From: Streptomyces sp. NBC_00249 | Lineage (GTDB): Bacteria; Actinomycetota; Actinomycetes; Streptomycetales; Streptomycetaceae | Direction of reading: 5' to 3' | Assembly: GCF_026342355.1 (NCBI RefSeq) | Contig: NZ_JAPEMV010000006.1 | Coordinates: 186,001-250,000, forward strand | DNA length: 64,000 nt | Part shown: positions 56,897 through 64,000 of the stretch, in pieces | How the letters are laid out: every line of letters starts with the position of its first letter | Numbering within the stretch: the stretch's first letter is position 1 | Position numbers and translations under genes: made by a program | The notes under the pieces: model-generated | Database searches by the model: none | Seen by the model: the letters and a program-made list of their open reading frames with translations, nothing else | Told to the model about the DNA's origin: nothing

Positions 56897-57463
56897 ATGA
56901 CCGGACGAGGACGACCGCGCACGGCCGTGATCGGCGGGGGCGTGGCGGGGCTGACGGCGGCGTACGTGCTGGCCGGGAGCCAGTCGGTGGGCGGCTCCCC
57001 GCGCTGGCGGACGGTGGAGGGCGGTTCGCGGCGGTACGTGGAGCTGCTGCGGGAGCGGCTGGACACGGTGTACTGCGCGACCGTGCTGCACACCGACACC
57101 TCGGTGCTGCCGCGTGCGGCCGGGGCGCGGGCGTGCTGGAACTGCCGGCTGTCGGGCTGCGGGCCCGACGACGCACGGATCAGGGTCAGTTACGACATGA
57201 ACCGGCTGCAGGGCCTGGACGGTCCGGGGCGGTACGTGGTCACGCTGAACGCGGGCGAACGGGTGCGCCCGGACCGGGTGATCGCCGAGATGGACTACGA
57301 ACACCCCGCCCACACCCCGGAGTCGGTGGCCGCGCAGCGGCTGCTGCCCGCCCTGTCCGGCCCGGTGACGGCCTTCGCCGGGGCGTACCACGGCTGGGGC
57401 TCCCACGAGGACGGCTGCCGCTCGGGCGTGGAGGCGGCCGCCGCGCTGGGGGTGCGGTGGTGA
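56897..57463 (+). pseudogene. FAD-dependent amine-oxidase-like oxidoreductase with two in-frame internal deletions
   Basis: 188 codons where relatives have about 420. The start is good (GGAGGGAG then ATG), and the FAD motif TAVIGGGVAGLTAAYVLAG is intact. The sequence then jumps straight to GSPRWRTVEGGSRRYVELL, which in relatives lies about 200 residues later. A second jump follows RERLDTVY into TVLHTDTSVLPRAAGARACWN, skipping a further block of tens of residues. The C-terminal FAD-closing motif AGAYHGWGSHEDGCRSG is normal. Both joins keep the frame, so a stable but inactive protein could still be made. The stop overlaps the DUF1365 start (GTGA). Confidence 0.75.
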
Positions 57464-58203
57464 GGCCCGCGCTCTACGAGGCGGAGGTCCGGCACGTGCG
57501 TTCGGGCGGGCACCGCTACGCGCTGCGGCACCGTACGTACCTGTGGCTGGTCGACCTCGACGAACCGCCCCGGCTGCCGGGCCCGTTGGGCGTGCTGGCC
57601 CGGTTCGAGGCGCGGGACCACTTCGGGGGCGGACTGCCGACGATCCGGGCGGGCCTGGACGCCTTCCTGCGGGCGCGCGGGGCGGGGCTGCCGCCGGGGT
57701 CGCGGGTGCTGATGCTGGCGCACGCCCGGGTGTTCGGGTACGTCTTCAACCCGCTCACCGTGTACTGGTGCCACGGCCCCGACGGGGCGCTGCGGCAGGT
57801 GGTGGCCGAGGTGCACAACACGTACGGCGAACGGCACTGCTACCTGTTGGGGCCGGAGACGGCCTCGGATCCGGACCGGGCCCGCCGGGTGCCCAAGGAG
57901 TTCCACGTCTCGCCGTTCCTCGAGGTGGACGGGGAGTACCGGATGCGGCTGCCGGAGCCGGACGGCCGGCTCGACCTGACGGTGCAGCTGGCGGGCGGGG
58001 CGGACGGCGCCCGGCTGACCGCGACGGTGCGCGGCGGGCGCCGGCCCGCGGGGCTGCCGGGTGTGCTGCGCGCGGCCCTGCGCCATCCCTGGCCGACCGC
58101 CGCCGTGGCGCTGGCCGTCCGGTTCCACGGCGTGCGGCTGTGGCTGCGCGGGCTGCCCGTGGCGCCGCGCCCCCGACACGTACCCCAGGAGGGTGTGAAG
58201 TGA
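57460..58203 (+). CDS. DUF1365 family protein
   Basis: 247 residues from GTG, full length for the family. Typical phrases: LYEAEVRHVRSGGHRYAL at the N-terminus, then YLWLVDLDEPP, RVLMLAHARVFGYVFNPLTVYWCH, VVAEVHNTYGERHCYLL and KEFHVSPFLEVDGEYRM. Members sit beside an FAD oxidoreductase and a cyclopropane-fatty-acid synthase, and in other bacteria such groups belong to singlet-oxygen and light responses that modify fatty acids. Here both partners are degraded, so this gene may be an orphan on its way to loss. Confidence 0.88.
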   Translation: MRPALYEAEVRHVRSGGHRYALRHRTYLWLVDLDEPPRLPGPLGVLARFEARDHFGGGLPTIRAGLDAFLRARGAGLPPGSRVLMLAHARVFGYVFNPLTVYWCHGPDGALRQVVAEVHNTYGERHCYLLGPETASDPDRARRVPKEFHVSPFLEVDGEYRMRLPEPDGRLDLTVQLAGGADGARLTATVRGGRRPAGLPGVLRAALRHPWPTAAVALAVRFHGVRLWLRGLPVAPRPRHVPQEGVK

Positions 58204-58325
58204 CGCTGACGACGGTGACCGCGCTTCCGGCCGGCGCGGCGGGCGCCGGCGACGCGGCATCCGAACCACTTCGGGGACTTCTGCCTCTGGTGGAGCCTCT
58301 ACCTGGTCGGCTGCGGGCCGGGTGA
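58200..58325 (+). pseudogene. Fused remnants of a CFA-synthase start and a DUF1295 gene
   Basis: A GTG overlapping the DUF1365 stop opens a 41-codon frame. Its position is where these operons normally carry the cyclopropane-fatty-acyl-phospholipid synthase gene. From about 58255, a different frame reads RHPNHFGDFCLWWSLYLVG, matching the conserved SRHPNYFGD..WWGLYL core of DUF1295/steroid-reductase-like membrane proteins, which commonly follow. A deletion of one to two kilobases between the two genes, with its junction near 58254, explains both pieces. The CFA-synthase part is inferred from position; the DUF1295 piece is recognisable by sequence. Confidence 0.6.
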
Positions 58326-58365
58326 GGCGAGCGGTCCGCGAGGGGACCATTGGTACAGTCCTGGC

Positions 58366-58845
58366 ATGGCGGTGGACGAGCTCGACACCCGGATCCTGCG
58401 CCTGCTGATCGAGCAGCCGCGTACCAGCGTGCGCGAGTACGCCCGGATCCTGGGGGTGGCGCGCGGCACCCTCCAGGCCCGCCTGGACCGGCTGGAACGT
58501 ACCGGGGTGATCACCGGTACCGGTCCGGTCCTCTCCCCCGCGGCGCTCGGCCATCCGGTACTGGCCTTCGTGCACATCGAGGTCACCCAGGGCCACCTGG
58601 ACGAGGTGGGCGACGCCCTCGCCTCGGTCCCCGAGATCATCGAGGCGTTCTCCATCACGGGCGGCGGGGACCTGCTGACCCGGGTGGCGGCACGGGACAA
58701 CGCCCACCTGGAGGACGTGATCCAGCGGCTGATCCGGCTCCCGGGCGTGGTCCGCACCCGTACCGAGGTCGCCTTGCGCGAGCGCGTCGCGCACCGGCTG
58801 CTGCCCCTCGTCGAATCGGTGGGCCGGGCGGCGCGCAAACCCTGA
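58366..58845 (+). CDS. Lrp/AsnC family transcriptional regulator
   Basis: 159 residues. The N-terminal helix-turn-helix runs LDTRILRLLIEQPRTSVREYARILGVARGTLQARLDRLER, and the RAM effector domain runs from about 65 to 145 (LAFVHIEVTQGHLDEVGDAL, FSITGGGDLLTRVAARDN). It is probably amino-acid responsive. It starts 40 bp after the decayed operon and is followed after 46 bp by the HAD phosphatase on the same strand, which could be cotranscribed. Confidence 0.94.
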   Translation: MAVDELDTRILRLLIEQPRTSVREYARILGVARGTLQARLDRLERTGVITGTGPVLSPAALGHPVLAFVHIEVTQGHLDEVGDALASVPEIIEAFSITGGGDLLTRVAARDNAHLEDVIQRLIRLPGVVRTRTEVALRERVAHRLLPLVESVGRAARKP

Positions 58846-58891
58846 CAAGATGGTCGGGACAGGTACACGACCGGCAGGACGGGCACAGCGG

Positions 58892-59572
58892 ATGATTTCC
58901 GTCATATTCGATCTCGACGGCACCCTCGTGGACAGCGAGCCGAACTACTACGAGTCGGGCCGCCGCACCCTGGAGCGGCACGGCGTCCCCGACTTCACGT
59001 GGGAGCAGCACTCCCGCTTCATCGGCATCGGCACCCTGGAGACGCTGGAGGTCCTCAAGGAGCGGTACGGCCTGCGGGCCCCGGTGGAACAGCTGCTGGC
59101 GGAGCAGAACGCCGCCTACCTGGAGCTGGCCCGCACCCGCACCGAGGCCTTCCCGGAGATGCGCGCCTTCGTCGAGCGGCTGCACACCGAGGGCGTCCCC
59201 ATGGCGGTGGCCTCCGGCTCCTCGCGCGAGGCGATCGACGCCGTCCTGGAGGGCACCGGTCTGGACGCGCTGCTGACCACGGCGGTCTCCGCGGAGGAGG
59301 TCCCGCACGGCAAGCCGGCCCCGGACGTGTTCCTGGAGGCGGCCCGCCGGCTCGGCACCCCGCCGGCCCGCTGCGTGGTCGTCGAGGACGCGGCGCCCGG
59401 CGCGCTGGCGGCCCGGGCGGCGGGCATGGACTGCGTGGCCGTGCCGTACGTGACGGCCACCGCCGACGACCCGGCCTTCGCGTCGGCGGGGCTCCTCTTC
59501 CCGGGCGGCCAGCCCGAGTTCCGCGCGGCCACGGCCCACGCCTGGCTGACCGCCCGCCGCGCCACCGTCTGA
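58892..59572 (+). CDS. HAD-superfamily beta-phosphoglucomutase-like phosphatase
   Basis: 226 residues. HAD motif I is VIFDLDGTLVDSEPNYY with nucleophile and acid Asp residues, motif II is MAVASGSSREAI, the motif III lysine is in HGKPAPDVFLEAARRLG, and motif IV is CVVVEDAAPGALAARAAG. The helical cap at about 18-85 marks the beta-PGM/DOG-phosphatase subgroup. It hydrolyses a small phosphorylated metabolite. The stop codon lies inside the first unit of a 15-bp tandem repeat, so repeat-number changes do not alter the protein. Confidence 0.93.
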   Translation: MISVIFDLDGTLVDSEPNYYESGRRTLERHGVPDFTWEQHSRFIGIGTLETLEVLKERYGLRAPVEQLLAEQNAAYLELARTRTEAFPEMRAFVERLHTEGVPMAVASGSSREAIDAVLEGTGLDALLTTAVSAEEVPHGKPAPDVFLEAARRLGTPPARCVVVEDAAPGALAARAAGMDCVAVPYVTATADDPAFASAGLLFPGGQPEFRAATAHAWLTARRATV

Positions 59573-59655
59573 CGGGCAGCCGTCTGACGGGCAGCCGTCT
59601 GACGGGCAGCCGTCTGACGGGCAGCCGTCTGACGGGCAGCCGTCTGACGGGCAGC
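59566..59655. repeat. Six perfect tandem copies of a 15-bp unit
   Basis: CGTCTGACGGGCAGC is repeated six times without a mismatch. The unit begins within the last codons of the HAD phosphatase gene and includes its TGA. Each unit carries an in-frame stop. The array lies about 150 bp before the cysteine leader peptide gene. Confidence 0.97.
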
Positions 59656-59765
59656 CGCCGCACCCGCACCTGACGAACCGCCACCGCGCCGGCCGCACGG
59701 CCGGCGCGGCCCGGACACCCGGTGTCCCAATATCGGAGACAGAACGTCCAGTCGGCGAGACGCCA

Positions 59766-59795
59766 TTGACCGGTACACGGCCGGATGGCTACGTT
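59766..59795 (+). promoter_or_regulatory. Candidate promoter of the leader peptide/ssu operon
   Basis: TTGACC (59766-59771) and TACGTT (59790-59795), with an 18-nt spacer, fit a vegetative promoter. The predicted start point falls on, or one base before, the leader ATG at 59803, giving a leaderless message for the leader peptide. Confidence 0.55.
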
Positions 59796-59802
59796 CTGCC
59801 GC

Positions 59803-59886
59803 ATGTTGCGTTCAGCCCTGCTCACCACGCGCGGTCACATCGACCTGCTGCGGGTGGCCTCCGCCGCGTGTCGCCGCGGCTGCTGA
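59803..59886 (+). CDS. Cysteine-containing leader peptide (putative attenuation peptide)
   Basis: A 27-residue peptide beginning MLRSALLTTRGHIDLLRVAS and ending CRRGC followed by TGA. It matches the actinobacterial putative leader peptide pattern (TTRxHxDLLRVxSAxCRRG), found upstream of sulfur-assimilation and sulfonate-transport operons. Two Cys codons in the last five positions mean that cysteine shortage would stall ribosomes just before the GC-rich region 59986-60011. It sits 190 bp before the ssu permease gene. The peptide is too short for usual gene finders. Confidence 0.82.
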   Translation: MLRSALLTTRGHIDLLRVASAACRRGC

Positions 59887-59985
59887 CGCCCTTTTCCTTC
59901 CGGTACGACGAGCGCTCGGCGCTCGCCTTCCGCGCACCCCGAACTCCCTGAACTCCCCTTCCACACCCGCCCCGTGACCGGGCGC

Positions 59986-60011
59986 GCCGCCCCGCCCTGA
60001 CGGCGGGCGGC
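59986..60011 (+). promoter_or_regulatory. Candidate attenuator hairpin between leader peptide and ssu operon
   Basis: GCCGCCCCGCC (59986-59996) pairs with GGCGGGCGGC (60002-60011) with a single bulged C and a 5-nt loop, followed by more GC-rich sequence that could form alternatives. It lies 100 bp after the leader stop and 64 bp before the permease ATG. No run of U follows. Confidence 0.4.
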
Positions 60012-60075
60012 CCGGCCGGGGGGGCGGAGCGGTGGCGTGCGCTTCCCCTGACTTCTCCCCTTCCGTGGAGCCTCC

Positions 60076-60972
60076 ATGACCATCGGCCACGCCCCACCCG
60101 ACATATCCCCTAAATCAGGATCAGAGCCTGCTGTCGAAGCGGCCGCCGTACCGCCTCCCGAGCCCTTCCCCTCGCTCGTGCCCGTCGTACCGGCCTCGGC
60201 GCGCCGCCGGTCCGTGCCCCGCTGGCTGCGCCGGACCACCGGTCCGCTGCTGCTGCTCGCGCTGTGGCAACTGGCCAGCACCTTCGGGGTGTTGCCCGCC
60301 GACACGCTCGCCCCGCCGTCGACCATCGCGACCGCCGGGGCCCGCCTCGTCGCGGACGGGACCCTGCCCGCGGCGATGGGCATCTCCCTCCAGCGGGTCG
60401 CGATCGGCCTGCTGCTCGGCGGGACGGTGGGGACGGCTCTCGCGCTGCTGTCCGGGCTGTCGCGGCTCGGCGAGGACCTGATCGACGCGAGCGTGCAGAT
60501 GCTGCGCACCGTCCCGTGGGTCGGTCTCATTCCGCTGTTCATCATCTGGATGGGCATCGGGGAGGCCCCCAAGGTGGCGCTGATCGCCCTCGGCACGGCC
60601 TTCCACCTCTACCTCAACGTGTACGCCGGCATCCGGGGCGTGGACGAGCAGCTCATCGAGGCGGGCGGGGCGCTGGGGCTCGGTCGGTGGGGTCTCGTAC
60701 GACACGTGGTGCTGCCGGGCGCGCTGCCCGGGTTCATGACCGGGCTGCGGTACTCGCTCGCCACGGCCTGGCTGGCCCTGGTGTTCGGGGAGTCCATCAA
60801 CGCCGACGCCGGCATCGGGTTCCTGATGAACCAGGCGCGCGAGTTCTTCCGTACCGACGTGATCGTGGTCTGCCTCGTCGTCTACGCCTTCCTCGGCCTC
60901 TCCGCCGACCTCGTCGTCCGCGCTCTCGAAAGGCTGCTGCTCCAATGGCGACCGACCTTCACGGGGCAGTGA
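60076..60972 (+). CDS. ssuC: ABC transporter permease for aliphatic sulfonates
   Basis: 298 residues. A long cytoplasmic N-terminal tail of about 45 residues is followed by about six membrane helices. The coupling loop EAA motif reads EAGGALGLGRWGLVRHVVLPG, a textbook BPD_transp_1 sequence, and MLRTVPWVGLIPLFIIWMG is the SsuC/TauC-type helix. It forms the membrane channel of the sulfonate importer. First structural gene of the ssu operon, with a 28-bp overlap into the ATPase gene. The order permease-ATPase-binding protein-monooxygenase differs from E. coli but is common in actinomycetes. Confidence 0.93.
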   Translation: MTIGHAPPDISPKSGSEPAVEAAAVPPPEPFPSLVPVVPASARRRSVPRWLRRTTGPLLLLALWQLASTFGVLPADTLAPPSTIATAGARLVADGTLPAAMGISLQRVAIGLLLGGTVGTALALLSGLSRLGEDLIDASVQMLRTVPWVGLIPLFIIWMGIGEAPKVALIALGTAFHLYLNVYAGIRGVDEQLIEAGGALGLGRWGLVRHVVLPGALPGFMTGLRYSLATAWLALVFGESINADAGIGFLMNQAREFFRTDVIVVCLVVYAFLGLSADLVVRALERLLLQWRPTFTGQ

Positions 60973-61667
60973 TCCCGCAGACCGCCGTACGGGCCCGGGG
61001 GCTGACCCGCGCCTTCGACGGACGGGCGGTCATCGACGGGCTCGACCTGACCCTGCGGGCCGGGGAGTTCACCGTCCTCCTCGGCCGCAGCGGCTGCGGG
61101 AAGTCCACGCTGCTGCGCGTCCTGGCCGGCCTCGACCGGGACATCGAGGGCGAGGTGCTGGTCCCGGAGCGGCGGGCGGTGGCCTTCCAGGCGCCCCGGC
61201 TGATGCCGTGGAAGCGGGTCTGGCGCAACGTCCTGCTCGGGCTGCCGGGCCGCCCCGAACGCGAGCGCGCCGAACGCGCCCTGGCCGAAGTGGGCCTGGA
61301 GCACCGGACCGACGCCTGGCCGAAGACCCTGTCGGGCGGGGAGGCGCAGCGGGCCTCGCTGGCCCGGGCGCTGGTGCGCGAGCCCGATCTGCTGTTGCTG
61401 GACGAGCCGTTCGGCGCCCTGGACGCCCTGACCCGGATCAAGGCCCAGCAGCTGGTGGCCGAGTTGTGGCAGCGCCGCGGCTGCGCCGTGCTGCTGGTCA
61501 CGCACGACGTCGACGAGGCCGTGCTGCTCGCCGACCGCGTCCTGGTGATGGACCAGGGGCGGATCTCCTGCGACGTCCCGGTGCCGCTGGAGCGGCCGCG
61601 TACGGTCGGCGACCCCCGGTTCGCCGAGCTGCGCGCCCGGCTGCTCGCCGAACTCGGCGTCGTCTGA
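60945..61667 (+). CDS. ssuB: ABC transporter ATP-binding protein for aliphatic sulfonates
   Basis: 240 residues. Walker A LLGRSGCGKSTLLRVLAG is near residue 46, Q-loop AVAFQAPRLMPWKRV, signature LSGGEAQRASLARAL, Walker B LLLLDEPFGALDALTRI and switch His in LLVTHDVDEAVLLADRV. The LMPW and FGALDALTR features are typical of SsuB/TauB. It powers sulfonate uptake from the cytoplasmic face. The ATG lies within the end of ssuC. Confidence 0.95.
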   Translation: MATDLHGAVIPQTAVRARGLTRAFDGRAVIDGLDLTLRAGEFTVLLGRSGCGKSTLLRVLAGLDRDIEGEVLVPERRAVAFQAPRLMPWKRVWRNVLLGLPGRPERERAERALAEVGLEHRTDAWPKTLSGGEAQRASLARALVREPDLLLLDEPFGALDALTRIKAQQLVAELWQRRGCAVLLVTHDVDEAVLLADRVLVMDQGRISCDVPVPLERPRTVGDPRFAELRARLLAELGVV

Positions 61668-61750
61668 GGCCCGTTCCCCCTTTCCCCCTCCCGGCGCACC
61701 CCGCCCCTCCCTCCGCATGCCCGCTCCCCACGAGATCGAAGAGAACCGAC

Positions 61751-62812
61751 ATGAGACGCTCCTCCCTGCCCCTGCCCCTGCCCCTGCTCGCCGCCCTGCT
61801 CCCCCTGTCCCTGGCCCTGACCGCGTGCGGCGGTTCCGCCGACGGCGCGGCGGCGAGCTCGAAGGACCGCGCCGGGAGCGGCGCCGCCGGCGGGGCCGAG
61901 GTCACGCTGAGCATCGGGGACCAGAAGGGCGGCTACGAGTCGCTGCTGCGGGCGGCCGGTGAGCTGGACAACCTCGACTACACGGTCAAGTGGTCCACCT
62001 TCACCTCGGGCCCGCCGCTGCTCGAGGCGGTCAACGCCAAGGCCGTGGACATCGGCGGGGTCGGCAACACCCCGCCCGTGTTCGCCGCGGCCGCCAAGTC
62101 GAAGATCACCGTGGTGGGCGCGACGCACGGCTCCTCGGCCGGGGAGGCGATCCTCGTGCCCAAGGACTCCCCGCTGAAGTCCCCCGCCGAGCTGCGCGGG
62201 AAGAAGATCGCGGTGGCGCAGGGCAGTTCGGCGCACTTCCAGCTGATCGCGAGCCTCCAGCAGGCCGGGCTGGCGCCCGCAGACGTGCAGATCACCCTGC
62301 TCCAGCCGGCCGACGCGCTCGCCGCCTTCAACAGCGGCAAGGTCGACGCCTGGGCGGTCTGGGACCCGTACACCTCCCAGGTGCTGCGCGCCGGCGCCCG
62401 GGTCCTGACCAGCGGCGAGGGGCTCGTCAACGGTCTGGGCTTCCAGGTCGCCTCGCCCGCCGCCCTTCAGGACGCGGCGAAGAGCAAGGCGATCGCCGAC
62501 TACCTCAAGCGGCTCCAGCGCGCCCAGGACTGGGTGTTCGAGCACCCGGAGGAGTGGGCCAAGGTCTGGTCGAAGGAGACCGGCCTGCCGTACGAGGTGG
62601 CCCTCGACTCCGTGAAGCGCAGCAACGGAACCCGTGTCGCGGTCGCCGTCGACGACGCGGCCGTGGCCTCCGAGCAGAAGATCGCCGACACCTTCGCCGA
62701 CCTGAAGCTGATCCCCGGCAAGGTCGTCTTCAAGGACTTCGTGGACACCCGCTTCAACCGTGACCTGCCGCCCTCCACCACCGCCGCCCGCGCGTACGGG
62801 AAGGACTCCTGA
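61751..62812 (+). CDS. ssuA: Sulfonate ABC transporter substrate-binding lipoprotein
   Basis: 353 residues. The N-terminus is MRRSSLPLPLPLLAALLPLS with lipobox LTAC near residues 23-26, so it is a membrane-anchored binding protein. The mature domain has SIGDQKGGYESLLRAAGEL, TSGPPLLEAVNAKAVDIGG (the SsuA/TauA hinge region), GKKIAVAQGSSAHFQLIASL and KVDAWAVWDPYTSQV. It delivers sulfonates to SsuC. An 83-bp gap follows ssuB; the stop overlaps ssuD as TGATG. Confidence 0.94.
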   Translation: MRRSSLPLPLPLLAALLPLSLALTACGGSADGAAASSKDRAGSGAAGGAEVTLSIGDQKGGYESLLRAAGELDNLDYTVKWSTFTSGPPLLEAVNAKAVDIGGVGNTPPVFAAAAKSKITVVGATHGSSAGEAILVPKDSPLKSPAELRGKKIAVAQGSSAHFQLIASLQQAGLAPADVQITLLQPADALAAFNSGKVDAWAVWDPYTSQVLRAGARVLTSGEGLVNGLGFQVASPAALQDAAKSKAIADYLKRLQRAQDWVFEHPEEWAKVWSKETGLPYEVALDSVKRSNGTRVAVAVDDAAVASEQKIADTFADLKLIPGKVVFKDFVDTRFNRDLPPSTTAARAYGKDS

Positions 62813-63912
62813 TGACCGTCCGACTGCACTGGTTCCTGCCCACCGGCGGCGACGGCCGTACCCTCGTGGACCGGCACGCCTACGCCCACAACCGGGCCGC
62901 GGCCGGGGTGCGCCCACCGGACGTCGAGTACCTGGCCCAGATCGCCAAGGCCGCCGAACAGCTCGGCTTCGAGGCGGTGCTGACGCCGACGGGCACCTGG
63001 TGCGAGGACGCCTGGCTGACCACGGTGGCGCTCGCGCAGCACACCGAGCGGCTGAAGTTCCTGGTGGCCTTCCGCCCCGGGGTGATCTCGCCGACGCTCG
63101 CGGCGCAGATGGCGGCGACCTACCAGCGGATCACCCGCGGCCGGCTGCTGCTCAACGTGGTGACGGGCGGGGACTCCGCGGAGCAGCGGCGGTTCGGGGA
63201 TCACCTGGACCACGACCGGCGCTACGAGCGCACCGCCGAGTTCCTGTCCGTCGTCCGGGGCGTGTGGGGCGGGGAGCCGTACGACTTCCGGGGCGAGCAC
63301 TACCGGATCGACGGCGGGCTGACGGCGCTGCCGCCGGACCCGCTGCCGGAGATCTTCTTCGGGGGTTCCTCGGCGGCGGCCGGCCCGGTGGCCGCCGAGC
63401 ACGCGGACGTGTACCTGACCTGGGGCGAGCCCCCGCAGCAGGTGAAGGAGAAGATCGACTGGATCCGTGCGCTGGCCGAGGAGCGGGGGCGGACGGTCCG
63501 GTTCGGCATCCGGCTGCACACCATCTCGCGGGACTCGGCGAAGGAGGCCTGGGGCGCGGCGGACCGGCTGCTCGGGGACCTCTCCGACGCGGACATCGCC
63601 ACCGCGCAGTCCCTGCTGGGTGTGAGCGAGTCGGTCGGGCAGCAGCGGATGCTGGCCCTGCACGGCGGCTCGCGGGAGGGGCTGGAGATCTCCCCGAACC
63701 TGTGGGCGGGCGTCGGCCTGGTCCGCGGGGGTGCCGGTACGGCCCTGGTCGGCAGCCACGGGGACGTGGCGGACCGGATCGAGGAGTACCACGCGCTGGG
63801 GATCGAGAACTTCGTCCTGTCGGGCTACCCGCACCTGGAGGAGGCGTACTGGTTCGGCGAGGGGGTGACTCCCGAGCTGGCGGCGCGCGGCCTGCTGGCG
63901 CCCCGGGCCTGA
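62812..63912 (+). CDS. ssuD: FMNH2-dependent alkanesulfonate monooxygenase (LLM class)
   Basis: 366 residues. The luciferase-like TIM barrel has the opening VRLHWFLPTGGDGRTL, TPTGTWCEDAWLTTVALAQ, KFLVAFRPGVISPTLAAQMAA, RLLLNVVTGGDSAEQRRFG, FFGGSSAAAGPVAAEHADV and ENFVLSGYPHLEEAYWFGEG. These are canonical SsuD phrases, including the Cys in GTWCED. It releases sulfite from alkanesulfonates using reduced FMN. No dedicated SsuE reductase gene is visible in the window. Last complete gene. Confidence 0.95.
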   Translation: MTVRLHWFLPTGGDGRTLVDRHAYAHNRAAAGVRPPDVEYLAQIAKAAEQLGFEAVLTPTGTWCEDAWLTTVALAQHTERLKFLVAFRPGVISPTLAAQMAATYQRITRGRLLLNVVTGGDSAEQRRFGDHLDHDRRYERTAEFLSVVRGVWGGEPYDFRGEHYRIDGGLTALPPDPLPEIFFGGSSAAAGPVAAEHADVYLTWGEPPQQVKEKIDWIRALAEERGRTVRFGIRLHTISRDSAKEAWGAADRLLGDLSDADIATAQSLLGVSESVGQQRMLALHGGSREGLEISPNLWAGVGLVRGGAGTALVGSHGDVADRIEEYHALGIENFVLSGYPHLEEAYWFGEGVTPELAARGLLAPRA

Positions 63913-63954
63913 CCGGCCGGGAAGATCTCGCCGCACCACCGGGTTGGTAGAACC

Positions 63955-64000
63955 GTGAACGACATGGCGCGGGTCGGGGAGGACACGGTGGGCACGGTGG
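63955..64000 (+). CDS. Possible start of a downstream gene, truncated by window end
   Basis: GTG at 63955 opens a frame (VNDMARVGEDTVGTV) that runs to the window end; an in-frame ATG lies three codons on. Only 15 codons are visible and no family can be assigned. A ribosome-binding site is not obvious, so this is a weak call. Confidence 0.3.
   Translation, partial: MNDMARVGEDTVGTV

Noticed and set aside
59566..59655. CRISPR array
   Set aside because: The repeat is a 15-bp unit in direct tandem with no spacers and no cas genes nearby.
1..64000. tRNA, rRNA, PKS or NRPS genes
   Set aside because: No cloverleaf-like sequence, rRNA signature, or ketosynthase, condensation or carrier-protein motif was recognised anywhere in the window; this was a reading by eye, so a tRNA search program would be the decisive check.

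Overview
The window is chromosomal DNA of a high-GC actinomycete, almost certainly a Streptomyces. Codon third positions are nearly all G/C, many starts are GTG or TTG, and genes are tightly packed with GTGA/ATGA/TGATG overlaps. The gene content (SARP regulator, LitR/ECF/photolyase module, secreted metalloprotease, FUSC and MFS exporters, cysteine-rich leader peptide) is typical of that genus. No rRNA, tRNA, CRISPR array, prophage or plasmid origin was seen.

Region 1 (1-21 kb) is mostly general and accessory metabolism. It holds a 5'-truncated uracil-DNA glycosylase, a CbiX-like protein, a secondary lactonase, a bacterial nitric oxide synthase, a FUSC permease, an aldehyde dehydrogenase remnant and a very large secreted protease that fuses an M4 and an M28 peptidase. 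These are followed by a divergent LysR regulator with an aromatic FAD monooxygenase, a lipoprotein, an APC permease-USP-MFS operon, a Tat-exported bicovalent-type FAD oxidase, an NDH-2-like reductase and a GNAT acetyltransferase.

Region 2 (about 21-50 kb) is the most interesting part and looks like a biosynthetic locus for a nitrogen-nitrogen chemistry product. On the plus strand, a quinone-reductase-like MDR enzyme, an SRPBCC protein, a CreM-like adenylate-forming enzyme, a CreE-like aspartate N-oxygenase and a CreD-like nitrosuccinate lyase form an aspartate-to-nitrous-acid (ANS) cassette. Directly downstream are a NarK nitrate/nitrite transporter, a molybdenum nitrate reductase and two NirB-N-terminus-like flavoproteins, with no siroheme nitrite reductase domain. 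These form a second possible source of nitrite. After an MFS pump, an AhpD-like protein and a MocR regulator, a minus-strand operon encodes DAHP synthase, 2,3-dihydro-2,3-DHB-dehydrogenase-like SDR, PhzD, PhzE, a second CreM-like ligase and an FAD aromatic hydroxylase. By family knowledge that set makes 3-hydroxyanthranilate from chorismate and could activate, diazotize or hydroxylate it. A WrbA flavoprotein, an IS701-type protein and a SARP regulator complete the locus. No PKS or NRPS is present, so the product is predicted to be a small aromatic. The product itself is inference.

Region 3 (50-59 kb) contains a phosphatase, a DUF1275 membrane protein with a duplicated start region, and a light/oxidative-stress module (ECF sigma, B12-type MerR, photolyase, SDR-DUF2867). 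The next genes of this module are visibly decaying: an FAD oxidoreductase with two in-frame internal deletions, an intact DUF1365, and a short fusion of cyclopropane-fatty-acid-synthase and DUF1295 remnants.

Region 4 (58-64 kb) has an Lrp regulator, a HAD phosphatase ending inside a perfect 15-bp tandem repeat, and a complete alkanesulfonate (ssu) operon. That operon is preceded by a 27-codon cysteine leader peptide with its own promoter-like sequence and a GC-rich hairpin. The last 46 bases hold the start of another reading frame.
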